The notes beneath the pieces are model-generated. The model did not search any database, was not told where the DNA came from, and worked only from the letters and a program-made list of their open reading frames with translations. From the NCBI GenBank assembly GCA_031296305.1, contig JARLFZ010000001.1:62001-126000 (forward strand): DNA of 64,000 bases. Direction: 5' to 3'. Position numbers and translations under genes: made by a program. This DNA is from Occallatibacter sp. GTDB taxonomy: Bacteria > Acidobacteriota > Terriglobia > Terriglobales > Acidobacteriaceae. Shown here piece after piece: positions 35,818 to 44,689 of this stretch. Numbering within the stretch: the first letter of the stretch is position 1; each line of letters begins with the position of its first letter.

Positions 35818-36878
35818 TGCTTCACCAACTTTGCCTTGGGGATGTAGACCTCGGCCGTCATTCCGGGCACAAACTTCTCCCCGGGATTGGGGATGAGCAG
35901 CTTCAACTGAATCGTCTTGATGTCGCGCTTCATGCTGTTCACGTCGCGCTGCGTGGCAAAATCGCCCTCGGCCGACTTGGCGATCACGTAGCCCCATACG
36001 GTGACGCCGCTGGGCATCACCACGCGCAAGCTGTCGTGCAGTTGCACGGCATCGGACTGCGTCTCGGGCAACGGCGCGTAAACCCAGGTCTGCGTCAGGT
36101 CCATGATGGTGACAATGGGCGCTCCCGCGGCCACCACTTCACCCTGCCGCGCAGCCCACACGTCCACTTTGCCGTTGATGGGCGACATGATCTGTGAATA
36201 TCCTTCTTCCACTTGCGCCTGTTCCGCCAGTGCGCGGGCGTTGGCCGCGTCGGCGCGGGTCTGATCTACCGTGCGCGCCGAGACCTCGGTTAACATTTCG
36301 TGAGCACGCGCCTGGCGAAGATTGGCCTGCGCGGCAGCAAGATTGTCGCGCGCCGCATCCACCGCGGCCTTGGCTGCGCGAAGGGCCGTCTCCATTTCGT
36401 CGCGCGTCTGTGTGCTATCGATTCCCTGCTCGGCCAGAGCGACTGCGCGGCTGGTATCGGCCTGCTGATGCTCATACTGCGCCTGGGCCTGCGCCAGAGC
36501 GGCCTGCGCCGCCTGCACCTGCGCCTCTGCGCTCACTACTGCGCTCGATGTCTCGCCGCGGTTCTGCTGTTCCGTATCTTCGGTGCTGTTCACCTTATAG
36601 CGCTGGCTCGCCTCTGTGGCCTCGGCAGCCTTCAGCTGAGCCTGCAGATCTTCGCTTTCGATCACCGCAATCAGCTCGCCTTGCGTCACGTCCTGTCCCT
36701 CTTCCACGGTCAGCGTCTGAATGCGTCCCGGAATTTTGGAGCTGACGATGACTTCGTTCGCATCCACAGTCCCGATCAGTTGCAAATCTGTGGAACGCCG
36801 CGTAGTGGTGAGATACCAGATCAGCGATCCCACCAACAGCACTCCAAGAAGAATAAAAACTCGATTTCGCGCGTTCAC
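35814..36878 (-). CDS. HlyD-family adaptor (YbhG-like)
   Basis: 354 residues: N-terminal anchor (about 7-24), lipoyl-like half motifs (VSSKIPGRIQTLTVEEGQDVTQGELIAVI and later SPINGKVDVWAARQGEVVAAGAP), a coiled-coil hairpin of about 130 residues rich in Ala and Gln, and a C-terminal beta barrel. It links the inner-membrane ABC exporter to the outer membrane. The GTG start at 36878 has AGGTGA seven bases upstream and lies 12 bases after the TetR gene, so it is in the same operon. It has no outer-membrane channel gene of its own. Confidence 0.87.
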   Translation of the reverse strand: MNARNRVFILLGVLLVGSLIWYLTTTRRSTDLQLIGTVDANEVIVSSKIPGRIQTLTVEEGQDVTQGELIAVIESEDLQAQLKAAEATEASQRYKVNSTEDTEQQNRGETSSAVVSAEAQVQAAQAALAQAQAQYEHQQADTSRAVALAEQGIDSTQTRDEMETALRAAKAAVDAARDNLAAAQANLRQARAHEMLTEVSARTVDQTRADAANARALAEQAQVEEGYSQIMSPINGKVDVWAARQGEVVAAGAPIVTIMDLTQTWVYAPLPETQSDAVQLHDSLRVVMPSGVTVWGYVIAKSAEGDFATQRDVNSMKRDIKTIQLKLLIPNPGEKFVPGMTAEVYIPKAKLVKQ

Positions 36879-36890
36879 TCGCTCGTCACC

Positions 36891-37625
36891 TCAAATGATC
36901 GATTTCTGCTTGAATTCAGAAGTCTCCGGCATCGGCATATCGGCCAGCACCTTTGCTGCCAGCTCCGCTCCACGCTTCCGATCCTGGAAGAGAGCCTGGC
37001 CAAGAAACTCCACCGTCGACGCCCTCCGCGCCCGCAGCACCTCGGTGTCGAATGGCTCAAAAGGCATGATCAGCCGCCACACCGGCGCACTGAGAAAATA
37101 GAAGACATTGCCGCCCAAGGCCGAAAGCACAATCTGCAGCCATTCAATTTCGATCAACTCGCCCGACGCGATACCTTCACGCACCATCGACTGGAACATG
37201 GCATGCAGCGGCGCGAAGATCCGTTTGGCCAGAATGGGCAACTCGCCTTCTTCGCCCTTATGTAGCCGGATCATCTCCTGCTGCATCAGGCTCTGGAACT
37301 CGCGCTGCGTCAGAATCCTGTCAAAATGCTCCAATGCCGCGCGCAGCAGCCGCTCTCCGGGGCTGGCTTCACGAAGAAATACAGCCATCGAACGGTCGCG
37401 CACTCGCGCCGAGACCATTTCAAGTGCGGCGGCGTAGAGCTTTTCCTTGCTCTCGAAGTAGTAGTAGAGCAGTGCCTTGTTGACGCCGGCGGCGGCGGCG
37501 ATCGACTCGGTGCGCGCCCCGGCCAAGCCATTCGCGGAAAACTCGGTCAGTGCGGCGTCAAGAATGCGGCTTCGCGTCTCGGCCGAACGGTCGGCTTGGG
37601 TTTCGGTATTGGGGTGCTGAGTCAT
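36891..37625 (-). CDS. TetR-family repressor (CecR-like)
   Basis: 244 residues. The helix-turn-helix is at about residues 18-62: RSRILDAALTEFSANGLAG, then TESIAAAAGVNKALLYYYFESKEKLY, typical of TetR. The C-terminal ligand domain is longer than average, as in CecR (YbiH), which controls the ybhGFSR exporter that this operon resembles. A clear palindrome lies directly before the start codon, so it probably represses itself and the three exporter genes behind it. No ribosome-binding site fits between palindrome and ATG, so the mRNA may be leaderless. Confidence 0.9.
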   Translation of the reverse strand: MTQHPNTETQADRSAETRSRILDAALTEFSANGLAGARTESIAAAAGVNKALLYYYFESKEKLYAAALEMVSARVRDRSMAVFLREASPGERLLRAALEHFDRILTQREFQSLMQQEMIRLHKGEEGELPILAKRIFAPLHAMFQSMVREGIASGELIEIEWLQIVLSALGGNVFYFLSAPVWRLIMPFEPFDTEVLRARRASTVEFLGQALFQDRKRGAELAAKVLADMPMPETSEFKQKSII

Positions 37626-37627
37626 AA

Positions 37628-37648
37628 TTAACTAACTGGTTAGTAAAT
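37628..37648. promoter_or_regulatory. Probable TetR operator
   Basis: An inverted repeat ACTAAC-tg-GTTAGT (37631-37644), extending to TTAACTAAC / GTTAGTAAA with one mismatch. It begins three bases upstream of the TetR start codon at 37625, the usual place for an autoregulated TetR operator. Confidence 0.75.
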
Positions 37649-37744
37649 TACCCCATATGACTCAGAGAAAACAAGCCCCTAAATGAAATTTGCTCAGGTT
37701 CCTCTGCAACTTAAAGATTCAATGTGCCTTATGAGCACCTACCT

Positions 37745-38146
37745 CTACCCCGCTCTAGCCATTAGCCGCCGCATCGGCTCATTGTCTGCGTACACTCGCC
37801 ACTCCGACACCTTACCGTCTTCGACAAATGCCCGTAGCGCCGCCGGTGTCTTCCACTGGTTTTCCGCCGTGATCTTCCCACTGCCTGCGTAGGTTCCTTG
37901 CGCCGTACCGAGCAGCACCACGATCGGACCGTCGCAAAAGGTCTCCTCTACTGCAATCGAGTAATCCGGGACCATATTGAAATAGCCCTTCCATCCCGCA
38001 CGCAACGCTTCGCGGCCCTGCATCACACCGCCAAGCGCATCAACAAAACGGTGTTCCTCCGACATCAATTCTGCCAGTGCGTCCACGTCCTGCCGGTTGA
38101 TGGCGCGCACGAATGCACCCACAACTGCCTCAACAGATTCACTCAT
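37745..38146 (-). CDS. SnoaL/NTF2-like small protein
   Basis: 133 residues with the NTF2-like cone fold pattern: an N-terminal helix pair (VGAFVRAINRQDVDALAELM), SEEHRFVDALGG, a GREALRAGWKGYF helix and a sheet with YSIAVEETFCDGPIVVLLGTA. Members include polyketide cyclases and limonene-epoxide-hydrolase-like enzymes as well as proteins of unknown role. It lies 29 bases after purU on the same strand and may be co-transcribed; no functional link is known to me. Confidence 0.75.
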   Translation of the reverse strand: MSESVEAVVGAFVRAINRQDVDALAELMSEEHRFVDALGGVMQGREALRAGWKGYFNMVPDYSIAVEETFCDGPIVVLLGTAQGTYAGSGKITAENQWKTPAALRAFVEDGKVSEWRVYADNEPMRRLMARAG

Positions 38147-38175
38147 ACAGCCTCGCCTCCTCCTCCCCGCCGCTC

Positions 38176-39024
38176 TTAGTCAAACACCACCGTCTTGTTC
38201 CCGTAGCACAGGATGCGCCGGTCGAGGTGCCAGCGTACGGCACGGGAAAGCACCATGCGTTCCAGGTCCCTGCCCCGCGCCACCAGATCCTCCACCTGGT
38301 CGCGGTGCGAAATGCGCGCCACGTCCTGCTCGATAATCGGACCGTCATCGAGAACCTCGGTGACGTAATGGCTCGTTGCCCCGATAAGCTTGACGCCACG
38401 GGCATGAGCCGCGTGGTACGGCCGCGCGCCGGTAAAGGCGGGCAAAAACGAGTGATGCACGTTGATGATCCCGGCCGGAAAACGCGCCACAAATCCCGGC
38501 GAGAGAATTTGCATATACCTAGCCAGGATAATGAGCTCAATCTTGTCCCGCTCCAGCATTTCGAGTTGCCGTACTTCAGCGGCGGCGCGGGTTTCTGTCG
38601 TTACCGCCACATACTCGAAGGGCACATTGTAAAAAGCCGCCAGATTTGCCACATCGCGGTGGTTCGAAATAACAAGCGGAATCTCACAGACCAGCTCACC
38701 CGTGCGCCAGCGGTGCAGGAGATCGGCCATACAGTGCAGATACTGCGAGCAGAAGAGCGCCACCCGCGGCTTGCGCGCGCTCGAGGTGAGCTTCCACGTC
38801 ATGTTGAGTTCAGAGGCGAGCACGGCATAGGCAGCGCGAAAGCCCTCGAGGTCGAAGCCATCCAGCTCGAACTCCACGCGCATGAAGAACAGACCGAGGC
38901 CGCGGTCGATGTGCTGGTCGGCGTGCAAAATGTTGGCGCCACGCTCGAAGAGCAGTCCCGACACGCGCGCCACCAGGCCCTTGCGATCGGGGCAATCGAT
39001 CAACAGAACCGCTGAATCTTTCAT
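38176..39024 (-). CDS. purU: Formyltetrahydrofolate deformylase
   Basis: 282 residues, the normal PurU length: an N-terminal ACT domain (about 5-80, LLIDCPDRKGLVARVSGLL) and a C-terminal formyltransferase-fold domain. The catalytic set is seen in INVHHSFLPAF (Asn and His) and EVLDDGPIIEQD (Asp). It hydrolyses 10-formyl-THF to formate and THF, feeding purine synthesis and balancing one-carbon pools. A family B repeat lies 43 bases upstream of its start. Confidence 0.95.
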   Translation of the reverse strand: MKDSAVLLIDCPDRKGLVARVSGLLFERGANILHADQHIDRGLGLFFMRVEFELDGFDLEGFRAAYAVLASELNMTWKLTSSARKPRVALFCSQYLHCMADLLHRWRTGELVCEIPLVISNHRDVANLAAFYNVPFEYVAVTTETRAAAEVRQLEMLERDKIELIILARYMQILSPGFVARFPAGIINVHHSFLPAFTGARPYHAAHARGVKLIGATSHYVTEVLDDGPIIEQDVARISHRDQVEDLVARGRDLERMVLSRAVRWHLDRRILCYGNKTVVFD

Positions 39025-39066
39025 GGTTCTTTCAGATTACGCCATGGGCCAAACAGAATACGAAAC

Positions 39067-39100
39067 GGTGCCCCCGGTCCCTCGCATTCGGGGACCGGGG
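39067..39100. repeat. Family B hairpin repeat, core form
   Basis: The same 10-bp stem as the other copies with loop TCGCATTCG. It lies seven bases after the stop of the inositol-phosphate synthase gene and upstream of purU, both on the minus strand, so it may end the former transcript. Confidence 0.85.
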
Positions 39101-39107
39101 CAGAACG

Positions 39108-40490
39108 CTAATCGTAATAATCAAGTCCCAGGTGCGTGACCAGGTCCGCGCCCATGATGTGACGCAGCGTGTTCTTGAGCTTCATCGACTGGATGAACAG
39201 ATCGTGCTCGGGATAAAGCCCCGGCGCGCTCTGCGGCGACTTCAAATAAAAGCTGAGCCACTCCTGAATCCCGATCGACCGCAGCTCCGGCGCACGCTTA
39301 GCGAGATCGAGAAAGAGCACGAGATCGAGCGCAATCGGCGCAGCCAGAATCGAGTCGCGGCACAGAAAGTTGACCTTCAACTGCATGGGATAACCCAGCC
39401 AGCCGAAGATATCGATGTTATCCCACGCCTCTTTCTCGTCGCCGCGCGGCGGATAGTAGTTGATGCGAATCTTGTGGTAGATGTCCTTGTAGAGATCGGG
39501 ATAAATCTCCGGCTGAAAAATATACTCGAGTGATCCGAGCTTCGACTCTTCCTTGGTCTTGAACGATTGCGGCTCATCAAGCACTTCGCCGTCACGGTTA
39601 CCGAGAATGTTGGTGGAGAACCACCCGCTGACGCCAATCATGCGCGCCTTGAAAGCCGGCGCCAGCACCGTCTTCATGAACGTCTGACCGGTTTTGAAGT
39701 CCTTGCCGCAGATGGGCGCCGCGTTCTGCTTCGACAGCTCGATCATGACCGGCAGGTCTACGGTGAGATTCGGCGCGCCATTGGCGAAGGGCACACCTTC
39801 CTTGAGCGCCGCGTACGCATAAATCTGCGAGGGCGCGATGGCGCGATCGTTCTTCTCCAACCCCTTTTCGAACGCTTCGATGGTGCGATGCACAGGCTTC
39901 GGCTCGAGGAAAATCTCCGTCGAGGCGGCCCAGATCATGACCACGCGGTCGACCTTCTTTTTGAAAGCCCGAATGTCGGCGCGCAACTGCTCCGCGAGAT
40001 CGCGCTTGTTCTTGCCCTTCTTTACGTGCTTGCCTTCGAGCCGTTTGACGTAATACTGATCGAAGACCGCGGGCATGGGCTTGATCTTTTGTAGATACGG
40101 CTTGAGCTTTTTCAACATTTCAGGCTTGAGTACGGCTGCATGCGCGGCCGCCTCGTACACGTTGTCTTCAAAAATGTCCCAACCAGTGAAGACGATGTCT
40201 TTCAGGTCGGCCAGGGGAACGAAGTCCTTAATGAACGGCGACTTGTTATCCGTGCGCTTGCCCAACCGGATGGTGCCCATCTGCGTGAGCGAGCCGACTG
40301 GCTTCGCGAGTCCGCGGCGAATGGCTTCTACGCCGGCGATCATCGTGGTGGCAACGGCGCCCAGGCCCACCACCATCACTCCCAATTTACCCTTCGCGGG
40401 CTCAACTTTTGTTGCGGCGGTCTTCTTACTCACGAGCACTTTGCCCACCACAACTTGAGACTTCTTGCCGCCTTTCCGCTTCGTTGCCAT
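39108..40490 (-). CDS. ino1: myo-Inositol-1-phosphate synthase
   Basis: A 460-residue enzyme that converts glucose 6-phosphate to inositol 1-phosphate with NAD. After a Lys-rich N-terminal tail (about 34 residues) comes GVMVVGLGAVATTMIAGVEA, the Rossmann motif; KTGQTFMKTVLAPAF and the GVSGWFSTNILGNRDG region carry the catalytic lysines and substrate contacts. The length and order match bacterial and archaeal Ino1. The product could feed phosphatidylinositol or compatible-solute synthesis; no partner gene is adjacent. AGGAG five bases before the ATG is a good ribosome-binding site. Confidence 0.92.
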   Translation of the reverse strand: MATKRKGGKKSQVVVGKVLVSKKTAATKVEPAKGKLGVMVVGLGAVATTMIAGVEAIRRGLAKPVGSLTQMGTIRLGKRTDNKSPFIKDFVPLADLKDIVFTGWDIFEDNVYEAAAHAAVLKPEMLKKLKPYLQKIKPMPAVFDQYYVKRLEGKHVKKGKNKRDLAEQLRADIRAFKKKVDRVVMIWAASTEIFLEPKPVHRTIEAFEKGLEKNDRAIAPSQIYAYAALKEGVPFANGAPNLTVDLPVMIELSKQNAAPICGKDFKTGQTFMKTVLAPAFKARMIGVSGWFSTNILGNRDGEVLDEPQSFKTKEESKLGSLEYIFQPEIYPDLYKDIYHKIRINYYPPRGDEKEAWDNIDIFGWLGYPMQLKVNFLCRDSILAAPIALDLVLFLDLAKRAPELRSIGIQEWLSFYLKSPQSAPGLYPEHDLFIQSMKLKNTLRHIMGADLVTHLGLDYYD

Positions 40491-40563
40491 TGCTTCTCCT
40501 GTTCTTCTGTTTTGAAAATGATTTCGAATTCTCGTACCACGGGAAACTTCGCTTGCCCTTTCC

Positions 40564-41211
40564 CTACTGGCTACTCTCTACTCCCTGTTTTTTCCACCGC
40601 TTGACGTGCACCCAAAGGAACCACAAAACAAATGCGACGACTGCCAACTCCACGGCCAAATGAAAACGATGAAATGCTTCCTGCAAGCGCGGATCGGTAT
40701 TCCAGCTTTGGCCCAGCTTCATGCCCACCCAGGCCAGGCAGAAATACCAGATCAGGGAACCTATGGTGGTGTAAATGTGAAAACGCAAGCGCGGCATTTT
40801 GCCGATTCCCGCGGGAAATGCGACGTAGGTTTGCACCATCGGCAACATGCGCCCCGCGAGAATCGCTATCGATCCATAATTCACAAAGAACTTTGTCATC
40901 AGATCGAGATCGTGGCTGTTCATCAACACCCATTTGCCGTAGCGCGCCACCAGTGGCCGCCCGCCTTTGGCGCCGATCCAATATGCGATTGCCGAACCGA
41001 TATTGCAACCCACCGCTCCAGCAATAGCCACGAAAACAAGATTGAAGCGCCCCTGGTACGCGAGGTATCCAGAGAACGGCATGATGGCTTCAGAGGGAAT
41101 GGGAATGCCGCACGAGTTCAGCGTGATGAGCCCGGCGATGCCTGCGTATCCGCCGGCGTTGATGACATGAATGACAAATTGAAATACGAGTGCGACGATC
41201 TTTTCGCTCAT
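40564..41211 (-). CDS. DedA-family membrane protein
   Basis: 215 residues with about five hydrophobic segments. The re-entrant motif GIPIPSEAIMPFSGYLA and the later AGRMLPMVQTYVAFPAGIGKMP (conserved Arg) are DedA hallmarks; several members are lipid carrier or undecaprenyl-phosphate flippases. I start at the ATG at 41209-41211 (MSEKIVALVFQF); the frame runs 26 codons further upstream without support. The last codons and the bases after the stop form a purine-rich AGGGAGTAGAGAG tract. Confidence 0.88.
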   Translation of the reverse strand: MSEKIVALVFQFVIHVINAGGYAGIAGLITLNSCGIPIPSEAIMPFSGYLAYQGRFNLVFVAIAGAVGCNIGSAIAYWIGAKGGRPLVARYGKWVLMNSHDLDLMTKFFVNYGSIAILAGRMLPMVQTYVAFPAGIGKMPRLRFHIYTTIGSLIWYFCLAWVGMKLGQSWNTDPRLQEAFHRFHLAVELAVVAFVLWFLWVHVKRWKKQGVESSQ

Positions 41212-41351
41212 GAGCGTACCCAGTATATAAGCCACTCGAGCGCTCGAGCGGTGCACGTGCCGCGGTGTACCGAGAAAAGAATCATGCACACGTCTGCATT
41301 TCTCATTTGTTAGGATGAGATGTACTCGCTGCGCATTTTGAGGAGGTTTCG

Positions 41352-42182
41352 TTGCCCGATTTCCCGCCCGTACCGCTTACTTTGGAAGGCTCAAGTGTGC
41401 TCCACCAGTTCTTCCGTTTCGACTGGAAGTCGTGGCGCGGCTGCGCGCCGAGCGAACGCAAGAAGATTGCTGCCGATGCAATGGACGTGCTGCGCGCGCT
41501 CGAACGTGCGGCGCCCGATGCACCAGCGCGCACGGCGCTCTACTCCGAACTTGGCCACAAGGGCGACCTGATCCTCGTGCACTTCCGCGAATCGTTTGAA
41601 GCGTTGAACCAGGTCGAGCTGGACCTGGCGCAGACCGCGCTCTACGACTTCCTCACGCCGACGCATTCTTACGTGTCGGTGGTTGAGCTGGGCCTTTACG
41701 AGTCGAGCCGCAAAACTTATGAGGCCGCATCGGCAAAGGGATTTGAGGCGCACACACCGGAGTGGAACGCCGAGATCGCAAACTCGCTCGCGCGCGGCGC
41801 CGACGCCATGAAGCCGCGGCTGTTCCCTTCCGTACCCGACGCGAAGTACCTATGCTTTTATCCCATGGACCGCAAGCGCGGCGAGCAGGTGAACTGGTAC
41901 ACCGTGTCGTTTGCCGAGCGCCAGCGCATGATGCACGAGCACGGCATGATCGGTCGCAGATATGCAGAACAAGTGAAGCAGATCATCTCCGGATCGATTG
42001 GGATGGACGATTGGGAGTGGGGCGTCGACCTCTTCGCCGACGATCCGGTGGTCTTCAAGAAACTGATCTACGAAATGCGCTTCGACGAAGTGAGTGCGGT
42101 GTATGCGCTGTTCGGGCAGTTCTACCTTGGAGTGCGGCTGCCGGTGGAGAAGCTGGGTGCGTGGCTGGAAGGGAAACTCTAG
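41352..42182 (+). CDS. hemQ: Coproheme decarboxylase HemQ
   Basis: 276 residues of the chlorite-dismutase fold family. The opening LTLEGSSVLHQFFRFDW and the C-terminal HEHGMIGRRYAEQVKQI plus GMDDWEWGVDLFADD match HemQ, which oxidatively decarboxylates coproheme to heme b, rather than chlorite dismutase. Start codon is TTG at 41352, set by a perfect AGGAGG five bases upstream. This gene indicates that heme is made by the coproporphyrin-dependent route. It lies 36 bases before nth on the same strand. Confidence 0.88.
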   Translation: MPDFPPVPLTLEGSSVLHQFFRFDWKSWRGCAPSERKKIAADAMDVLRALERAAPDAPARTALYSELGHKGDLILVHFRESFEALNQVELDLAQTALYDFLTPTHSYVSVVELGLYESSRKTYEAASAKGFEAHTPEWNAEIANSLARGADAMKPRLFPSVPDAKYLCFYPMDRKRGEQVNWYTVSFAERQRMMHEHGMIGRRYAEQVKQIISGSIGMDDWEWGVDLFADDPVVFKKLIYEMRFDEVSAVYALFGQFYLGVRLPVEKLGAWLEGKL

Positions 42183-42218
42183 GAAGGAGGTCGATAAAGA
42201 GGCGTTACACTCCTACTC

Positions 42219-42926
42219 ATGCCGCTCCGTAGCTCCACACCCGCTAGGCACAAGAAGACACCCACACGGGTCACTCGCGGTGCGCTCGCCCCGGACCGCG
42301 TTGCCGCCATTCTCAAGGGTCTCGACGAAGCGTATCCCGAAGCCGAGTGCGCCCTAATGCATCGAACGCCCTGGGAACTGCTTGTCGCGACCATTCTTTC
42401 TGCGCAGTGCACTGACGTGCGCGTAAATATGGTGACGCCGGAACTGTTTCGGCGCTTCCCTACTCCCGAGGCGATGGCGAGAGCGACCCTGCCTGAACTT
42501 GAAGAGTTGATTAGGACTACCGGCTTCTTCCGCAACAAAGCCAAGTCGATTCAGGGCGCAGCGCGCAAGATCATCGCAGACTTCGGCGGCCATGTTCCAC
42601 AGACGCTCGCCGAACTCATCACGATTCCAGGCGCAGCGCGCAAGACGGCGAATGTCGTGCTTGGTGTCTGCTTCGGGAAAGCCGAGGGCATTGTCGTCGA
42701 TACGCACGTCTTCCGTATCGCACGTCGCCTGGAATTGGCCAGAGCTGACACGGCCGAGAAGGTGGAGCAGGAATTGATGCAGGTAATTCCGCGCGACCGC
42801 TGGATCAGCTTTTCACATCAGATCATTCATCACGGCCGGCAAGTTTGCATCGCGCGCAATCCAAAATGCAACGTGTGCAACATCGAGCCGCTCTGCCGGT
42901 CGAAGGATAAGACCTGGGAGTCGTGA
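42219..42926 (+). CDS. nth: Endonuclease III
   Basis: A 235-residue DNA glycosylase/AP lyase for oxidised pyrimidines. The helix-hairpin-helix ITIPGAARKTANVVLG carries the catalytic lysine, and VVDTHVFRIARRL the catalytic Asp. The C-terminal CIARNPKCNVCNIEPLC has the C-x6-C-x2-C-x5-C spacing of the [4Fe-4S] cluster. The N-terminal tail of about 25 residues is basic. The ATG at 42219 has no close ribosome-binding site, though GGAAGGAGG lies 30 bases upstream. It is convergent with the epimerase, nine bases away. Confidence 0.94.
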   Translation: MPLRSSTPARHKKTPTRVTRGALAPDRVAAILKGLDEAYPEAECALMHRTPWELLVATILSAQCTDVRVNMVTPELFRRFPTPEAMARATLPELEELIRTTGFFRNKAKSIQGAARKIIADFGGHVPQTLAELITIPGAARKTANVVLGVCFGKAEGIVVDTHVFRIARRLELARADTAEKVEQELMQVIPRDRWISFSHQIIHHGRQVCIARNPKCNVCNIEPLCRSKDKTWES

Positions 42927-42935
42927 CAAAGTGAC

Positions 42936-43862
42936 TCAGGTTTTGCTTCGGTAGGATTCGGCGGCGATGTGGATTCCCTCCGGGTACGGCGTTCCTGCGA
43001 AGCCAAATTCGCGAACGAACTTTGATGAGTCGAACAGATACGGTCGGTCGTTCTGATAGAGCATCTCATAGGACTCGCGCACCTCGGAATTGAACAAGCC
43101 CACGATGCGAATCGTCGGTCTGCCGAGGATGCGCACCTTCGACGGCACGCCGAATTCCCTGGCCGCCATGGCGATGAACTCCCGTCCGGTCGGTGGGTCG
43201 GGCGCAGTCGGCAGATGCCACGCCTGATTCCACGCAGAATCGCTCCGCGCCAAAACGTCCAGGCCAAGCGCGGCGTCGGGCGTAAAGGTGAGGGAGTGCG
43301 GCACATCCGCATTCGCGAGCCACGAAGGCGTAGCGCCCTTGGCCAACGCCTCAAAGACGAGCATGTTCGGTACGCCGTTGCGCGTCTTCGGGCCATAAAA
43401 GTCCGCCGAGCGCGCAATCATTGCCTTCAGGTTACCTGCCTTCGCTTCGGCCATGAGCATGGTAGCGATGCGGGCGCGCACTTCGCCCTTCTTCGAGCAG
43501 GGATTGTATGGAGTCTGCTCCGTCATCGGCCCATCGACCTTGCCGTACATGTACACATTGTCGAAGAAGATCAGCTTGGCTTGCGCGCGCTTGCACGCCT
43601 CGACCACGTTCTCGATGATGAGTGGCCAGAGCTGCCGCCAGACGCCGATGTCGTATTTGAGGCCGGCAAGCAGAAAGACCACGCTCGATCCTGCCACCGC
43701 CCGAAGAGTCTCTTCACGATTAGAGAGGTCCGCCACATGAACTTCTGCGCCGGGCAGCGGTTTGGGGTTGCGGCTTACTAGCCGGACAGGTGCGTTGCGC
43801 GCCGTGAGAATCTTCGCCAGCTCATTACCGATAGGCCCGCCAGCTCCGAGAATCGTGTCCAT
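42936..43862 (-). CDS. NAD-dependent epimerase/dehydratase-like protein
   Basis: 308 residues, extended SDR fold. The nucleotide motif is GAGGPIGNELAKIL, at residue 6; FFDNVYMYGKVDGPMTE carries the likely Tyr of the active site, but the usual YxxxK spacing is not obvious, so it may be an atypical, possibly non-epimerase member. It starts 41 bases after hemD on the same strand and probably belongs to the ccsA-hemA-hemC-hemD operon as its last gene. No link to heme is known to me. Confidence 0.78.
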   Translation of the reverse strand: MDTILGAGGPIGNELAKILTARNAPVRLVSRNPKPLPGAEVHVADLSNREETLRAVAGSSVVFLLAGLKYDIGVWRQLWPLIIENVVEACKRAQAKLIFFDNVYMYGKVDGPMTEQTPYNPCSKKGEVRARIATMLMAEAKAGNLKAMIARSADFYGPKTRNGVPNMLVFEALAKGATPSWLANADVPHSLTFTPDAALGLDVLARSDSAWNQAWHLPTAPDPPTGREFIAMAAREFGVPSKVRILGRPTIRIVGLFNSEVRESYEMLYQNDRPYLFDSSKFVREFGFAGTPYPEGIHIAAESYRSKT

Positions 43863-43903
43863 GGAATCATTGTCGCGCGCTTCAATTGTCTCGCCAATGA
43901 ATT

Positions 43904-44689
43904 TTATGCATCGATAGCCCAGAGGCTTTGCACAGCCACGCTTAGCCCGGAGATATCTGACGGATTTGCCTCGGCCGCGGGTTCCCAGCCTAGTTCGCGG
44001 AGAGTTTGGCTCGTGATGGGACCAATGGAGACGGCGCGAACTCCGGCAAATGGAAATGCGATCCCGGCGGCTCGGGCAGCATCGGCAAGATGCGTGACGC
44101 TGGAGGAACTGGTGAAGGTTGCCGCATCGATTCCCTTCTCTAATGCCGCGCGCAACAGTTCCGGCGCGGCTGCCGGCAGGATGTTTCTGTAGGCATCGAC
44201 CACATCGACCATCGCTCCCGTGGCGCGAAGCGCGTCGGGAATCACGTTGCGGGCATTTTTGGCGCGGACGAGCAGAATTTTTTTACCGGCGGATTGATCG
44301 ACCAGGCTCTCAACCAAGGCTTCCGCGATGTACATCTCCGGCACCAGAGCCACGGACAGCCCGGCTTGGCGCGCGGCGGAGGCCGTGGCTTCGCCGACTG
44401 CAGCCACCTTTAACCCCGAAATCTTGTCCAAAGGTCTGCTCAATGCAATTGCACGCTCCACAAGCGAACGCACTGTGTTGGCGCTGGTGAGGATGAGCCA
44501 ATCATATGAATCGAGTGAGCGCAACGCACGGTCAAGCGGCGCGAGATCGGCTGGAGGCGCAATCTCCAACACGGGAACTTCCACCGGCTCGGCACCGAGC
44601 GCACGAAGAGCATCGCTGAGTTTGCCTGCCTGGCGTACAGCACGCGTGACCAGCACCCGGCGGCCCGCGAGCGGCAGCGCCAACATCAT
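43904..44689 (-). CDS. hemD: Uroporphyrinogen-III synthase
   Basis: 261 residues, two-domain HemD fold. Sequence conservation in the family is low, but GRRVLVTRAVRQAGKLSDALRALGAEPVEVPVLEI at the start (given here in part), LILTSANTVRSL, and TFTSSSSVTHLADA near residue 190 are typical. It cyclises and inverts hydroxymethylbilane to uroporphyrinogen III. Its start overlaps the hemC stop by four bases (ATGA at 44686-44689), confirming identity by context. Confidence 0.9.
   Translation of the reverse strand: MMLALPLAGRRVLVTRAVRQAGKLSDALRALGAEPVEVPVLEIAPPADLAPLDRALRSLDSYDWLILTSANTVRSLVERAIALSRPLDKISGLKVAAVGEATASAARQAGLSVALVPEMYIAEALVESLVDQSAGKKILLVRAKNARNVIPDALRATGAMVDVVDAYRNILPAAAPELLRAALEKGIDAATFTSSSSVTHLADAARAAGIAFPFAGVRAVSIGPITSQTLRELGWEPAAEANPSDISGLSVAVQSLWAIDA

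Noticed and set aside
35818-35997. 60-codon N-terminal extension of the second ABC ATPase
   Set aside because: It lies inside the adaptor gene in another frame; a GTG overlapping the adaptor stop gives the normal length.
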